Positions 13,811 through 21,121 of a stretch of 28,697 bases of DNA are shown here, one piece after another. The notes below the pieces were generated by a model. That model saw only the letters and a program-made list of their open reading frames with translations. It was not told where the DNA came from and made no database searches. Source of the stretch: a virus; the IMG/VR virus record IMGVR_UViG_3300043446_000559, positions 1-28,697 of that record. One strand, written 5' to 3'. Numbering within the stretch: the stretch's first letter is position 1; every line of letters begins with the position of its first letter. Position numbers and translations under genes: made by a program.

Positions 13811-14983
13811 TTAGGATGCTGTGCGGTAAGTGCCTGAAATCAAAATTGCTGACGCTGACACATTGATGTACTGAGCCGTAATTGCTGTAATTCCATTTGC
13901 AATTGCATAAGTCATCAAAACTGTATTTGTTCCTGCCTCAACATAACCCATAGGGGTGTAACTAGCAGTCCAGCCTGTCCAGTTTGCAAAATACCCGCAA
14001 GCAATTGATGGGTAAGCTGAGTTTGAAGATACGCTCGTAAAAGGTAGTCCGCCAATATACAGAGGCGTCGCGTTTCCACCTCCGTTTAGCCAAGACCAGC
14101 TACCAGCGGCAGCGTTTCGGCTTTGAACATAGACAGAAAAGTGAACAATGTTTCCAACTTTTTGATACCAGCCTTGCTGCTGGTCGTAGTTTGACGTAAT
14201 GTTTTGGTTTAATGAGTTTGAGAAATATGGCGTGAATGTACCAATCTCATAATCATCAAGCACTTCATTGGTTGCGCCACCAGCGTTAGCGCTTGCAGAG
14301 AAGTCAATGCCTTTGCCGCTTGGAACAATCAAATTGCCAGTCGTCAACGCCATGTCGCCATTGCCCTTCAAGAGCAACAAGTCCGCTGGAGTTTGATTGA
14401 CGGGGTTGCCGCCGTAGCGGGTGAAATACATCGTGCCGTCACTGTAAGCGCCATAGATAGCCCATGACGCATTTCCGGCGTTGTAGTCTGTGTTGTCTTT
14501 GTAGAAGCGAAGGCTGTGAGAGTTGCCGCTGACAATGTTGATTGCAGTGCCGTCCATCTTCAATGGACCTGTCATCGTATCGCCAGCCTTATTAACGGGC
14601 GTATAACCCAAGTCAGCTTGAGCGCCAATGTTGGTGCGAGCGTTACCCTTCTGAGTGGATGTCAGACTTTGTGTGTTGACATCAACGCGAGGGTAGCGAG
14701 CATCAGCCTCAGCCTTGAGGTAGCCATCGCTCAGTCCACGAGGGAAGTGAGCTACGACCTCGACAACATCGTTTGCTGCTGCGCCAGATGCCAGCACAAC
14801 AGACACGCCGTCTGCTGCGGTGTAGTCGTCGCCAGCCACCAGCTTGACGCCGTTGAAGTACACATCGCAATAGCCAAGGGTGTAGCCACTTGTCGGTGTG
14901 AAAGTTGTTTGGTTGGATGTGGCAGTAAATGTCGTTACGACACGCTGTGATGCCACTCCGGGTGAATTGCCGATGTAGCTCAT
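13811..14983 (-). CDS. Tail fibre protein, second copy of shared fibre module (390 aa)
   Basis: The N-terminus (MSYIGNSPGVASQRVVTTFT ... GYCDVYFNGVKLVAGDDYTA) matches the virion-attaching part of fibres seen in cyanophage and other aquatic phages. A linker with LSDGYLKAEADARYPRVDVN and the module LGYTPVNKAGDTMTGPL (residues about 125-141) follow. The distal part has EVLDDYEIGTFTPYF and GWYQKVGNIVHFSVYVQSRN, a widely reused tip fold, ending in ILISGTYRTAS. It overlaps the upstream gene as ATGA. It is the most complete of the three modular fibres and the one most likely to carry the virion anchor. Confidence 0.92.
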   Translation of the reverse strand: MSYIGNSPGVASQRVVTTFTATSNQTTFTPTSGYTLGYCDVYFNGVKLVAGDDYTAADGVSVVLASGAAANDVVEVVAHFPRGLSDGYLKAEADARYPRVDVNTQSLTSTQKGNARTNIGAQADLGYTPVNKAGDTMTGPLKMDGTAINIVSGNSHSLRFYKDNTDYNAGNASWAIYGAYSDGTMYFTRYGGNPVNQTPADLLLLKGNGDMALTTGNLIVPSGKGIDFSASANAGGATNEVLDDYEIGTFTPYFSNSLNQNITSNYDQQQGWYQKVGNIVHFSVYVQSRNAAAGSWSWLNGGGNATPLYIGGLPFTSVSSNSAYPSIACGYFANWTGWTASYTPMGYVEAGTNTVLMTYAIANGITAITAQYINVSASAILISGTYRTAS

Positions 14984-15165
14984 TCGGTCACCTCTGGATT
15001 AACTTTTAACGCCGAAGACGCAGACACTGCCTGCCGAATTGCTTCCGGCAATTTTTCTTCGACAGACTGCGCAACACTCAAAAAATCTTCTTGAGTAAGT
15101 AGGTTAAATGAGTGCTCAACTTTTACAAACGAGCCATCAGCAACCGTTGTGACTGTTACTGTCAT
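14980..15165 (-). CDS. Small acidic protein in the fibre cluster (61 aa)
   Basis: A 61-residue protein: MTVTVTTVADGSFVKVEHSF, then LLTQEDFLSVAQSVEEKLPE and a C-terminal helix ending LKVNPEVTE. GGAAAGGG lies 7 nt before its ATG, which overlaps the upstream stop as TAATG. The downstream fibre starts inside its end as ATGA. Function is not recognised; tight coupling on both sides suggests a fibre accessory. Confidence 0.75.
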   Translation of the reverse strand: MTVTVTTVADGSFVKVEHSFNLLTQEDFLSVAQSVEEKLPEAIRQAVSASSALKVNPEVTE

Positions 15166-16346
15166 TACAAAACCCTTTCCAGCGTCAGGCTATAAATAAA
15201 AATTTCCTTGATGCCGCCATAACCGTTTGTGGAGTAAGTCATTTGGTAGTTCGCGCCAGAAGTTAAATAAGTTAAACCGCTTATGGCCGCAACCCTTGTT
15301 CCGTTGCCAATTGTGTCAACATCCCATTTACCACCAACACCAACACCATTTATGCCAAATGCAACATCAATTGTGTATTTGTAATTTCCTGTCGGTGTGT
15401 TGCCGTGAATGTATGTATTTGTTGATGTAACGCGAGCGCTCATCTTCAATCGGTAATAACCTGAAACATCAATTCTCACTGGGTAACCCCAGTTACCACC
15501 ATGACCCCCAGATGTGTTGTACAAGTCAATAACACGAGACCCAACAACTCTCCATGATGTTCCGCCACCATCTCCATTGTCAGAGGTGTAGTCCAAACCA
15601 GTTCCATCTGGCTTCACATTCAGAACATCAATAACATCAAGCACTGGAACGCTATTCGGAATAGTGGTGATAGACGAATATGCTGATGTTGAAGTGATTC
15701 TTGAGATAGTCCAGCCGTCAGCGTAAGACGAGTTTTGATTGGAAAAGCTCTGCATGAACTTATCAACCATGACTGTTGTGCCATAAACTCCGCCGACATC
15801 GCCCAAAATAAAACTCATCGTGTTGGATGCGGTTTTCTTTGCGGCTGTGATGTATGGGAACGGATGACTTTGAGAGACCGCCCTCATTGAATAGAAGTTG
15901 TTCTCGCCAAAATAGCCGCCAATCAAAATCTCCCAAGGAGACTGTGTGCTGTAGCTATACCCTGATATTTTGATTGAACACATATTTCCGTCGTTGTACG
16001 GAATTGTTGTATCAATCACCAAAGCACCGGTGGTTGATCCGCTTGCGTATGTGTCGTAGTAGGGCGTAATGTTGTGATAAACCCTGCCGGTACCCGATGT
16101 GTCTCGAATTTTTTTGCCGCCAAGATCAAGCGGTCCAGTTAAGGTGTCGCCAGCTTTATTGAAAGGCGTATAGCCAATATTTGCAACAGCAGCGCCAGAT
16201 GCCATCTTTGCGTTCGTTACGCTGCCATCAGCATGCTTCGCGGTGGTTACCGCGCCATCTTTCAGGTCCGGTGTGTCAACAGTCCCGTCCTGAATGTTTG
16301 CTCCGCTGATCAGGCCCTGAGCTAGTGTGTTACCGATCATTCCCAT
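15165..16346 (-). CDS. Tail fibre protein, first copy of shared fibre module (393 aa)
   Basis: The N-terminus has decapeptide-like repeats (DGTVDTPDLK, DGAVTTAKHA, DGSVTNAKMA) related to those in the hub-like gene. The shared module IGYTPFNKAGDTLTGPL covers residues about 57-73. The distal half is beta-rich with a Tyr/Asn-rich surface (YHNITPYYDTYASGSTTGAL, then a lectin-like ISGYSYSTQSPWEILIGGYF and a final SLTLERVL). The ATG at 16346 follows AAGGGG. No enzymatic motif; probably a second receptor-recognition fibre. Confidence 0.87.
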   Translation of the reverse strand: MGMIGNTLAQGLISGANIQDGTVDTPDLKDGAVTTAKHADGSVTNAKMASGAAVANIGYTPFNKAGDTLTGPLDLGGKKIRDTSGTGRVYHNITPYYDTYASGSTTGALVIDTTIPYNDGNMCSIKISGYSYSTQSPWEILIGGYFGENNFYSMRAVSQSHPFPYITAAKKTASNTMSFILGDVGGVYGTTVMVDKFMQSFSNQNSSYADGWTISRITSTSAYSSITTIPNSVPVLDVIDVLNVKPDGTGLDYTSDNGDGGGTSWRVVGSRVIDLYNTSGGHGGNWGYPVRIDVSGYYRLKMSARVTSTNTYIHGNTPTGNYKYTIDVAFGINGVGVGGKWDVDTIGNGTRVAAISGLTYLTSGANYQMTYSTNGYGGIKEIFIYSLTLERVL

Positions 16347-16356
16347 AATCGGCCCC

Positions 16357-16683
16357 TTACACTAGGTAGGACACAACAGCGTCAGCAGATGTGCCGGCGC
16401 TTGCGTATGCGGTGACTGTGTCACCAGCTTCAAGCACCAGCTTCTGATCACCGCCAACGATTGCCAGCGCTCCGCCAGGAAGCACTGTGGCATCCTTCAC
16501 CAGAAACGCCGATGAGCCGCCGGACTTGTTCAGCTTTGCCGAGACAGTGATGTTTGAAGCCGCTGTATTGGCCAGCGACAAGCCAATCAATGTTGCGGTC
16601 GTGCCAGAACTCACAGTCGCTGTGACTGTGGAGGGACTGCCCGATGTTCCGATGTTCGGGGTTACTTGTGATTTGAATGCCAT
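16357..16683 (-). CDS. Small beta-rich virion protein (108 aa)
   Basis: A Thr/Ser/Ala-rich protein (MAFKSQVTPNIGTSGSPSTV ... ATLIGLSLANTAASNITVSA, FLVKDATVLPGGALAIVGGD, then VLEAGDTVTAYASAGTSADA) with the look of a small Ig-like or jelly-roll virion component. Similar proteins occur beside fibres in aquatic phages. AAGGAAA precedes the ATG at 16683. It may decorate the virion or help fibre attachment; function not established. Confidence 0.83.
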   Translation of the reverse strand: MAFKSQVTPNIGTSGSPSTVTATVSSGTTATLIGLSLANTAASNITVSAKLNKSGGSSAFLVKDATVLPGGALAIVGGDQKLVLEAGDTVTAYASAGTSADAVVSYLV

Positions 16684-16692
16684 AGTGTTTCC

Positions 16693-16905
16693 TTAGCCTA
16701 GTGCGATAGCCATCGCAATTGCTTGGCTGTCAGTCTGGGCGGTTGAGTACACGCCCAGATTTGAACGAGCCGTCGGCGCATCAGCTAAGTCACTGAGGTT
16801 GTTCGACTTCTCCATCTTGTCTGTGTTCAAGTTGGAGAAGTTGTTGTCCACCTCAGTGTTGGTTAGCGGCGAGCCTTTTGATTGACGAAGCGTGATCGTG
16901 GACAT
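16693..16905 (-). CDS. Small fibre-tip-like protein (70 aa)
   Basis: Residues MSTITLRQSKGSPLTNTEVD, NNFSNLNTDKMEKSNNLSDL and a 'TARSNLGVYSTAQTD' segment match the N-terminal piece of phage tail fibres (LTNTEVDNNFSNLN, LsDL....TARsNLGv). It ends after 70 residues, so it is either a free fibre adaptor or a remnant of a longer fibre. A strong AGGAGG precedes the ATG at 16905, so it is expressed as its own protein. Confidence 0.85.
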   Translation of the reverse strand: MSTITLRQSKGSPLTNTEVDNNFSNLNTDKMEKSNNLSDLADAPTARSNLGVYSTAQTDSQAIAMAIALG

Positions 16906-16917
16906 GTCGTCCTCCTA

Positions 16918-17367
16918 TTAGGAGACGGTGATGGTCCAGGTAACAGTCATGCTGTCACCAGATTGCTTGTTCACAACAGGGAACACTGTGCGGCAGAGCA
17001 ATGTGCCAGCGCTCGAGGCGTTGAAAATGCCAGCTTCGGTCACAGCGCCAGTACCAGTACCAGCAGGGAACGAGGCCACATAGGTGATGGTGTTGCTTGA
17101 AGGGGTGGTGCTAGTCAATGCAACGCGGCTACCAGAGATGGCAGTACCCAAAGCAGTGTCAGCGCCAGCAGCAGCGGTAGTGCCAGTGCCGAGTTCCATG
17201 TGAGACATCGCGGTGGCTGATGTGTCTTTCATGCGGCTTACGATGTAAGCCAGACCAGTGTTGACCACCAAGTTTTTGATGTCGATGTTTTCAGTGGAGC
17301 CATCTTCGCGGTTCAGAACGATACTGACATCGCCTTTGGCTTTTAGGATTTCGTTAATAGAGTTCAT
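16918..17367 (-). CDS. Tail-associated beta-rich protein (149 aa)
   Basis: Begins with a helical MNSINEILKAKGDVSIVLNR, then a beta-rich domain with VSRMKDTSATAMSHMELGTG, YVASFPAGTGTGAVTEAGIF and a C-terminal LLCRTVFPVVNKQSGDSMTV. The end motif LCRTVFPVVNK.SGDSMTVTWTI is a familiar phage tail-cluster family without agreed function. GAGGC precedes the ATG at 17367. It sits between the repeat protein and the fibre adaptor, so attachment or assembly of fibres is likely. Confidence 0.85.
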   Translation of the reverse strand: MNSINEILKAKGDVSIVLNREDGSTENIDIKNLVVNTGLAYIVSRMKDTSATAMSHMELGTGTTAAAGADTALGTAISGSRVALTSTTPSSNTITYVASFPAGTGTGAVTEAGIFNASSAGTLLCRTVFPVVNKQSGDSMTVTWTITVS

Positions 17368-17376
17368 TTCTATGCC

Positions 17377-19020
17377 TCAAAAGGTTCGTGAGTTGCCAAC
17401 AAAGACGCCACTGGTGGTCACCGTGTAGTTGATGTCCCAATAGTCTGTCCAGACGAGCGTTCCAGAGTCGCTCTTACTGACCGAATCGGCCAGACCCTTA
17501 CCTGGTGTCAGAGACACCGAGTCGGATTTTGTGAATGAATCAGTGACCACCTTACCTAAGGACATCACTTCATCATCGTCCGCATTGGCTACGCCAAGGA
17601 AATCGTCTGTCGGATGAACAGAGTCTAAGAGGGACTTAGAAAATGCGAACGCTTGAATTTCTGTTGTTGACGCCGTATCTGACAAGCCTTTGCCAGCCGT
17701 GCGCACAACAATATCTGACTTGCCAAAAGTGTCTGCCAGCGATTTGCCGGAGTCCTTGTTTGCTGTGTCAGATTTGGTAACCGTGTCAGATCGAGACTTG
17801 CCAATGTCGCTCGTTCTGATGTCGGAGCTTGCTGCCGCATCAGCCAAAGCCTTGGCCACCGAGTAGCGTAGGTACTCGGTTGGTTGAGCGAGGTCGGTCA
17901 AGACCTTGCCGAAGGTCATCGTCTCATCGTCATCGGCGTTTGCCACGCCATAGAAGTCATCAGTAGAGCGGACCGTGTCTGTCAGTGACTTGCTGAACGA
18001 GACGGCTGGGAAGCCCTCGCGCACATAGTCGTCAAAGAAGTAAGACAGAGCGTAGGTGTCGTACTGGTTGGGACCTTCTGCTGGGTAGTAGACACGGTCT
18101 CTGACGCCAAGGCCAACCGAGACATTGTTGTAGTCCCATGTAAGCGCATTGTCAGAAAACGGCTTGGCAACATCAAAGGCTTGAAGCTCTGATGTGACAG
18201 GCGTATCCGTGATTCCCTTGCCAAGATCGAACGGCTGCAAGTAGTCGCCAGTTGTCGCCGAGTCATCGACTCCTTTTTCTGGCTGGACAGAAACCGAGTC
18301 AGACTGAGTGAAGCTGTCGAACTGGCTTTTGCCGAACACCATGACTTCACCATCATCGGTGATCGCCGAGGCGTTGAATTCGTCGCCAGCATCCACCGCA
18401 TCAGCGACAGATTTCTGGAACGAGGCGGTGCGCACATCGGCAGTGGCGTTGGCATCGGTAAGTCTTTTGCCAAACGCAGATGTCTGCACATCAGCCTTGG
18501 CAACGGAGTCTGTGCGAGCCTTGCTTAACGAGCTTGTACGAACATCAGTAGGGTGAACTGAATCAGAGCGAGACTTTCCAAAAGTCATCGTCTCATCATC
18601 GTCGGCATTTGCCAGCCCGTAGAAGTCGTCAGTCGGATGAACGACATCAGCCAAAGATTTGCTGATTGCAAATGTGCGGACTTCGCTGGTTGTCTTTAAC
18701 TCGTTCAGACCTTTCTTGAACAAGACATAGGTTGTCGAGTCTGCTGTGGCAACAGACTCGGTAGCCCTCTTGCCAAATCCAACACGGGCATAGTCTGTAG
18801 TGACGCTGAACTCTTTGACGAATCGGTTGTAGCCGATTGGGTCTGTATCAGCCAGGATTCCAATTTGAACTGACGAGACCAGCGCGGCAGGAACCACGAA
18901 TGTGGTCGTTGCTTTCAGCGTGTTGGCGGTAACAGCGCCAGCTGAGTTTCCGGTAGCCGTAATCGAGACACCTACGCTGATGTTGGCGTAGGTGACATTT
19001 GCGACTACGACCCTTGTCAT
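17377..19020 (-). CDS. Large 18-residue-repeat protein, probable fibrous virion component (547 aa)
   Basis: After an Ala/Thr/Val-rich N-terminus (residues 1-80) the protein consists of about 18-20 degenerate units of 18 residues, e.g. GKSRSDSVHPTDVRTSSL, SKARTDSVAKADVQTSAF and GKRLTDANATADVRTASF. Three longer versions insert about 10 residues with DDFYGLANADDDETM at residues 120-148, 343-371 and 461-489; a fourth, QKSVADAVDAGDEFN... near 202-229, is diverged. A repeat-poor Tyr-rich island (YYPAEGPNQYDTYALSYFFD) interrupts residues about 295-340. The C-terminus ends WTDYWDINYTVTTSGVFVGN. The start overlaps the upstream stop as TGATG. It is probably a beta-solenoid or fibre shaft in the tail; function not known. 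Confidence 0.88.
   Translation of the reverse strand: MTRVVVANVTYANISVGVSITATGNSAGAVTANTLKATTTFVVPAALVSSVQIGILADTDPIGYNRFVKEFSVTTDYARVGFGKRATESVATADSTTYVLFKKGLNELKTTSEVRTFAISKSLADVVHPTDDFYGLANADDDETMTFGKSRSDSVHPTDVRTSSLSKARTDSVAKADVQTSAFGKRLTDANATADVRTASFQKSVADAVDAGDEFNASAITDDGEVMVFGKSQFDSFTQSDSVSVQPEKGVDDSATTGDYLQPFDLGKGITDTPVTSELQAFDVAKPFSDNALTWDYNNVSVGLGVRDRVYYPAEGPNQYDTYALSYFFDDYVREGFPAVSFSKSLTDTVRSTDDFYGVANADDDETMTFGKVLTDLAQPTEYLRYSVAKALADAAASSDIRTSDIGKSRSDTVTKSDTANKDSGKSLADTFGKSDIVVRTAGKGLSDTASTTEIQAFAFSKSLLDSVHPTDDFLGVANADDDEVMSLGKVVTDSFTKSDSVSLTPGKGLADSVSKSDSGTLVWTDYWDINYTVTTSGVFVGNSRTF
17464..18777 (-). repeat. Coding tandem repeats, 54-bp units with 84-87-bp variants
   Basis: This stretch encodes residues about 82-519 of the 547-aa protein. 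The common unit is 18 codons with the skeleton [GSAE]K-x-x-x-D-x-x-x-x-x-D. The three best-conserved long units lie at about 18577-18663, 17908-17994 and 17554-17640; on the plus strand each contains a copy of CATCATCGTC or CATCGTCATCGG followed by GC-ATTTGCC or GC-TTTGCC. The long units are nearer to each other than to the short ones, implying later duplication. Confidence 0.9.
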
Positions 19021-19400
19021 CAGAACTGGCTCCGCAGCTTGAACTTGAGTGTTTCGTAGACGGTCTGAATCGTGCCGTCTTGGAAGGTGATTTCAATCTC
19101 ACCTTCATAGTCGCCGGCGTCTTGGCTCAGAGCGTTTGATGACCAGTTCACAACGGCGCGGCCACCAGCCCCAGAGTTGGCGTAAGCGCCAGCAAAGCTG
19201 ATCGTGCCGTCATCATTGACATAGCCAGGGATCGGCGAGGCTGTCATGGTTGCGATGATGGTGGTCGAACCGAGCGCACGGAACTTGAGAACCGTGGTGG
19301 CTTGGCTAATGTCGATTGGGTTGCCGGTCGTGCTGTCTTGCAAAGACAGAACCAGTTGAGGGCGTGTGTCACCCTGCACGAGTTTGATTTTGTCTGCCAT
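19020..19400 (-). CDS. BppU-like Ig-fold protein (126 aa)
   Basis: The opening MADKIKLVQGDTRPQLVLSL with DSTTGNPIDISQATTVLKFR, then GTISFAGAYANSGAGG, SQDAGDYEGEIEITFQDGTI and QTVYETLKFKLRSQF follow the Ig-like N-terminal domain of phage baseplate upper proteins (BppU). In podoviruses a stand-alone copy of this domain often sits between the connectors and the fibres, which is its place here. The ATG at 19400 overlaps the upstream stop as TAATG and follows AAGGAAA. Role as a fibre-docking or tail scaffold element is inferred. Confidence 0.88.
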   Translation of the reverse strand: MADKIKLVQGDTRPQLVLSLQDSTTGNPIDISQATTVLKFRALGSTTIIATMTASPIPGYVNDDGTISFAGAYANSGAGGRAVVNWSSNALSQDAGDYEGEIEITFQDGTIQTVYETLKFKLRSQF

Positions 19401-20053
19401 TACGGTTTCCTTAGCTGAACAGACAAGGTCGAGCGCACATTGCCGTGCGTTGCGCGTTGTCGTGCCAAATTGATTGCCTGACGGAACTGGCGCTCAGCGA
19501 CAGCTGCACCATCCCGGCTCGAGTAGGGTTTGCCTTGAGAGTTCAGCAAACGAGACAAAGCGCCGCTGGCAATTGCTTCGTAGTAGTCCTCATAGATCAA
19601 GTCGTCGATCACCTCGGCTGCACGAGTAGGCTTGATTGCCACCCGCATAGTCAGGCCGTTGGTGTACTTCTTGTCTGGCAAGCCCCACACAGAAACAGTG
19701 CGAGGGTCCTTCTGCAAGAAAGCAGATGGGGTAGTTGGCTGAGACTGATACGAGCTGAATAGTCGGTTGTAGACCTCAGGGCCTTTGACCAAGTCAGGAG
19801 CCAGCGGAGTCAGCTCATTGCCTTCAAGCCAAGCTCGCATGACCTTGACCACCAGCGTGTCTGTTGGTGGCTCGAGGTCGTAATCCACGATGCCGGCCAA
19901 AACGGTGACAGGGTCGTGATCAACTTGGAGGATGAGCGACTTCTCGCAGAACTCGATGGCTGCGTTTTGAATTGCGTTGAACGCCGTGATCTCTGGGCAA
20001 CCAGGGACCTCTGGCATCACATTGGAAAAGAATTGTTCGTATGAGACGGACAT
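19400..20053 (-). CDS. Head-tail adaptor / tail-tube-like protein (217 aa)
   Basis: Motifs include MSVSYEQFFSNVMPEVPGCP, AIEFCEKSLILQVDHDPVTV, YDLEPPTDTLVVKVMRAWLE and a C-terminal region with SSRDGAAVAERQFRQAINLA. This matches a connector protein common in podovirus head-tail interfaces and paired here with the 227-aa adaptor. It starts as TGATG over the upstream gene. It should form a ring below the portal, binding the tail nozzle, but exact family (connector versus tail tubular) was not resolved. Confidence 0.85.
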   Translation of the reverse strand: MSVSYEQFFSNVMPEVPGCPEITAFNAIQNAAIEFCEKSLILQVDHDPVTVLAGIVDYDLEPPTDTLVVKVMRAWLEGNELTPLAPDLVKGPEVYNRLFSSYQSQPTTPSAFLQKDPRTVSVWGLPDKKYTNGLTMRVAIKPTRAAEVIDDLIYEDYYEAIASGALSRLLNSQGKPYSSRDGAAVAERQFRQAINLARQRATHGNVRSTLSVQLRKP

Positions 20054-20736
20054 CAGACGCCTCCTGCCTGAACAGCCTTCATGTCAGGCTGACCGGCTCT
20101 CGTGTTGAACGCTGGGGACGCTCCAACATCCTTGACGGTCTTGAGTCCAAGGACTGACAAGACAAGCTGCAAGTAGTTGTTCGCCGCAGACGAGTTGGCT
20201 GCGAACTCGTTGTCTTTCGAGTAAGCGCGGTACATCACATAGTTCACGACGCACTCGAAGTAAACATCTGCCAGCGACAGGTTGTCTGTGGTGGCTGTGA
20301 TGTCGGTTGGGTTTTTCTGAGTGACGATTTCAATCTTGGTCGAAACCTTTGCCGGTGGCGTCACATAGAAAACGCTTGGTGTACGTGGGTCATAGACATA
20401 CTCGCGGACTTCCGACTTCTGCGGTTTTGTCTGCCAGTAGGGGTCTTGTGTTTGCAGTTGGTCACGATCGGTCAACTTGATAGCACGACCAACGGTTGTG
20501 CCGTCAGAGCCGATGTTGTGCATCACATCCAGTAAGCGTGATGATGTGGCGGGGATGGATTGCTTCGACCCAGCCACCAAAGAAACCACCTCACTTGCGG
20601 AGGTGGAGTCGGGGCGAACAAGGCTGATCAGACGCTGTGCGTCAGAAATCCAGTAGAACAGTTCACTGTTCGGCCAGCGTGTTCCGTCATCATTGAGCAG
20701 AACCCTGACGCGGTTGAGTACATCTGATGCCTTCAT
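20053..20736 (-). CDS. Head-tail adaptor, DUF6682/SU10-adaptor-like (227 aa)
   Basis: The N-terminus MKASDVLNRVRVLLNDDGTR, WPNSELFYWISDAQRLISLV and RPDSTSASEVVSLVAGSKQS is the typical helical adaptor signature (VRVLLND...RWP..EL..WI.DAQR). A beta insert with YVYDPRTPSVFYVTPP and a C-terminal helical part (YFECVVNYVMYRAYSKDNEF, NNYLQLVLSVLGLK) complete the fold. It should attach under the portal after packaging. It begins 3 nt after the preceding stop. Identity as a DUF6682/SU10-type adaptor is well supported by motifs. Confidence 0.9.
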   Translation of the reverse strand: MKASDVLNRVRVLLNDDGTRWPNSELFYWISDAQRLISLVRPDSTSASEVVSLVAGSKQSIPATSSRLLDVMHNIGSDGTTVGRAIKLTDRDQLQTQDPYWQTKPQKSEVREYVYDPRTPSVFYVTPPAKVSTKIEIVTQKNPTDITATTDNLSLADVYFECVVNYVMYRAYSKDNEFAANSSAANNYLQLVLSVLGLKTVKDVGASPAFNTRAGQPDMKAVQAGGV

Positions 20737-20739
20737 TTA

Positions 20740-21039
20740 TCACCCGTTTACTTGCTCGTCCTTTTTCTTGGACGCTTTGGATGCTTGTCTGCGGAATGAC
20801 TCAACTGCGTCATCCAAGGGTGGAAGGTCCTCCGCGCTAGCGCTTTCAGAATTTTCCGTGGGGATTTCTTCTGCTGGCGCATCTGGCTGGAGCTGAATAG
20901 CCTCCTCAGCAACCTCGACATGGCGCACTGGCTCAGGCATCTCAGGCTCTTTGCCAACCTCGACCATGTCGGCCCGCTCAGCAAGCTGAGCTGTCCAAGG
21001 GTAAATGTCACCGGTTGTAGTTTGTTTCAGGAGTCGCAT
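20740..21039 (-). CDS. Small acidic protein downstream of capsid gene (99 aa)
   Basis: A Glu/Pro/Ala-rich protein (MRLLKQTTTGDIYPWTAQLA, ERADMVEVGKEPEMPEPVRH, then PDAPAEEIPTENSESASAED) with a basic Lys-rich end (SFRRQASKASKKKDEQVNG). AAAGGA lies 6 nt before the ATG at 21039. It follows the terminator after the capsid gene and precedes the adaptors. Its opening recalls the small phage proteins carrying 'TGxIYxWTxxLAxRxDM'. It may be a capsid or connector accessory; function not established. Confidence 0.8.
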   Translation of the reverse strand: MRLLKQTTTGDIYPWTAQLAERADMVEVGKEPEMPEPVRHVEVAEEAIQLQPDAPAEEIPTENSESASAEDLPPLDDAVESFRRQASKASKKKDEQVNG

Positions 21040-21065
21040 CGTTCATCCTTTCTCGACTCAGTTTC

Positions 21066-21101
21066 AAAAAAATGGGGAGGACGGTCGCCCGCACTCCCCA
21101 T
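21066..21101 (-). terminator. Rho-independent terminator after major capsid gene
   Basis: Read on the minus strand, the arms ATGGGGAG and CTCCCCAT (8 bp, plus strand 21072-21079 and 21094-21101) enclose a loop with a small inner CGG/CCG stem and are followed by a run of T (plus-strand A-run 21066-21072). It lies 20 nt after the capsid stop. It would reduce transcription into the adaptor and tail genes relative to capsid protein. Confidence 0.9.
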
Positions 21102-21121
21102 GCTTTACCTGCTTAGGCAGA

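Noticed and set aside
12750-16346. Diversity-generating retroelement with variable fibre tip
   Set aside because: No reverse transcriptase, template repeat or adenine-biased variable region is visible in the window.
17464-18777. CRISPR-like repeats
   Set aside because: The repeats are codon-phased within an open frame, unequal in length and lack unique spacers.
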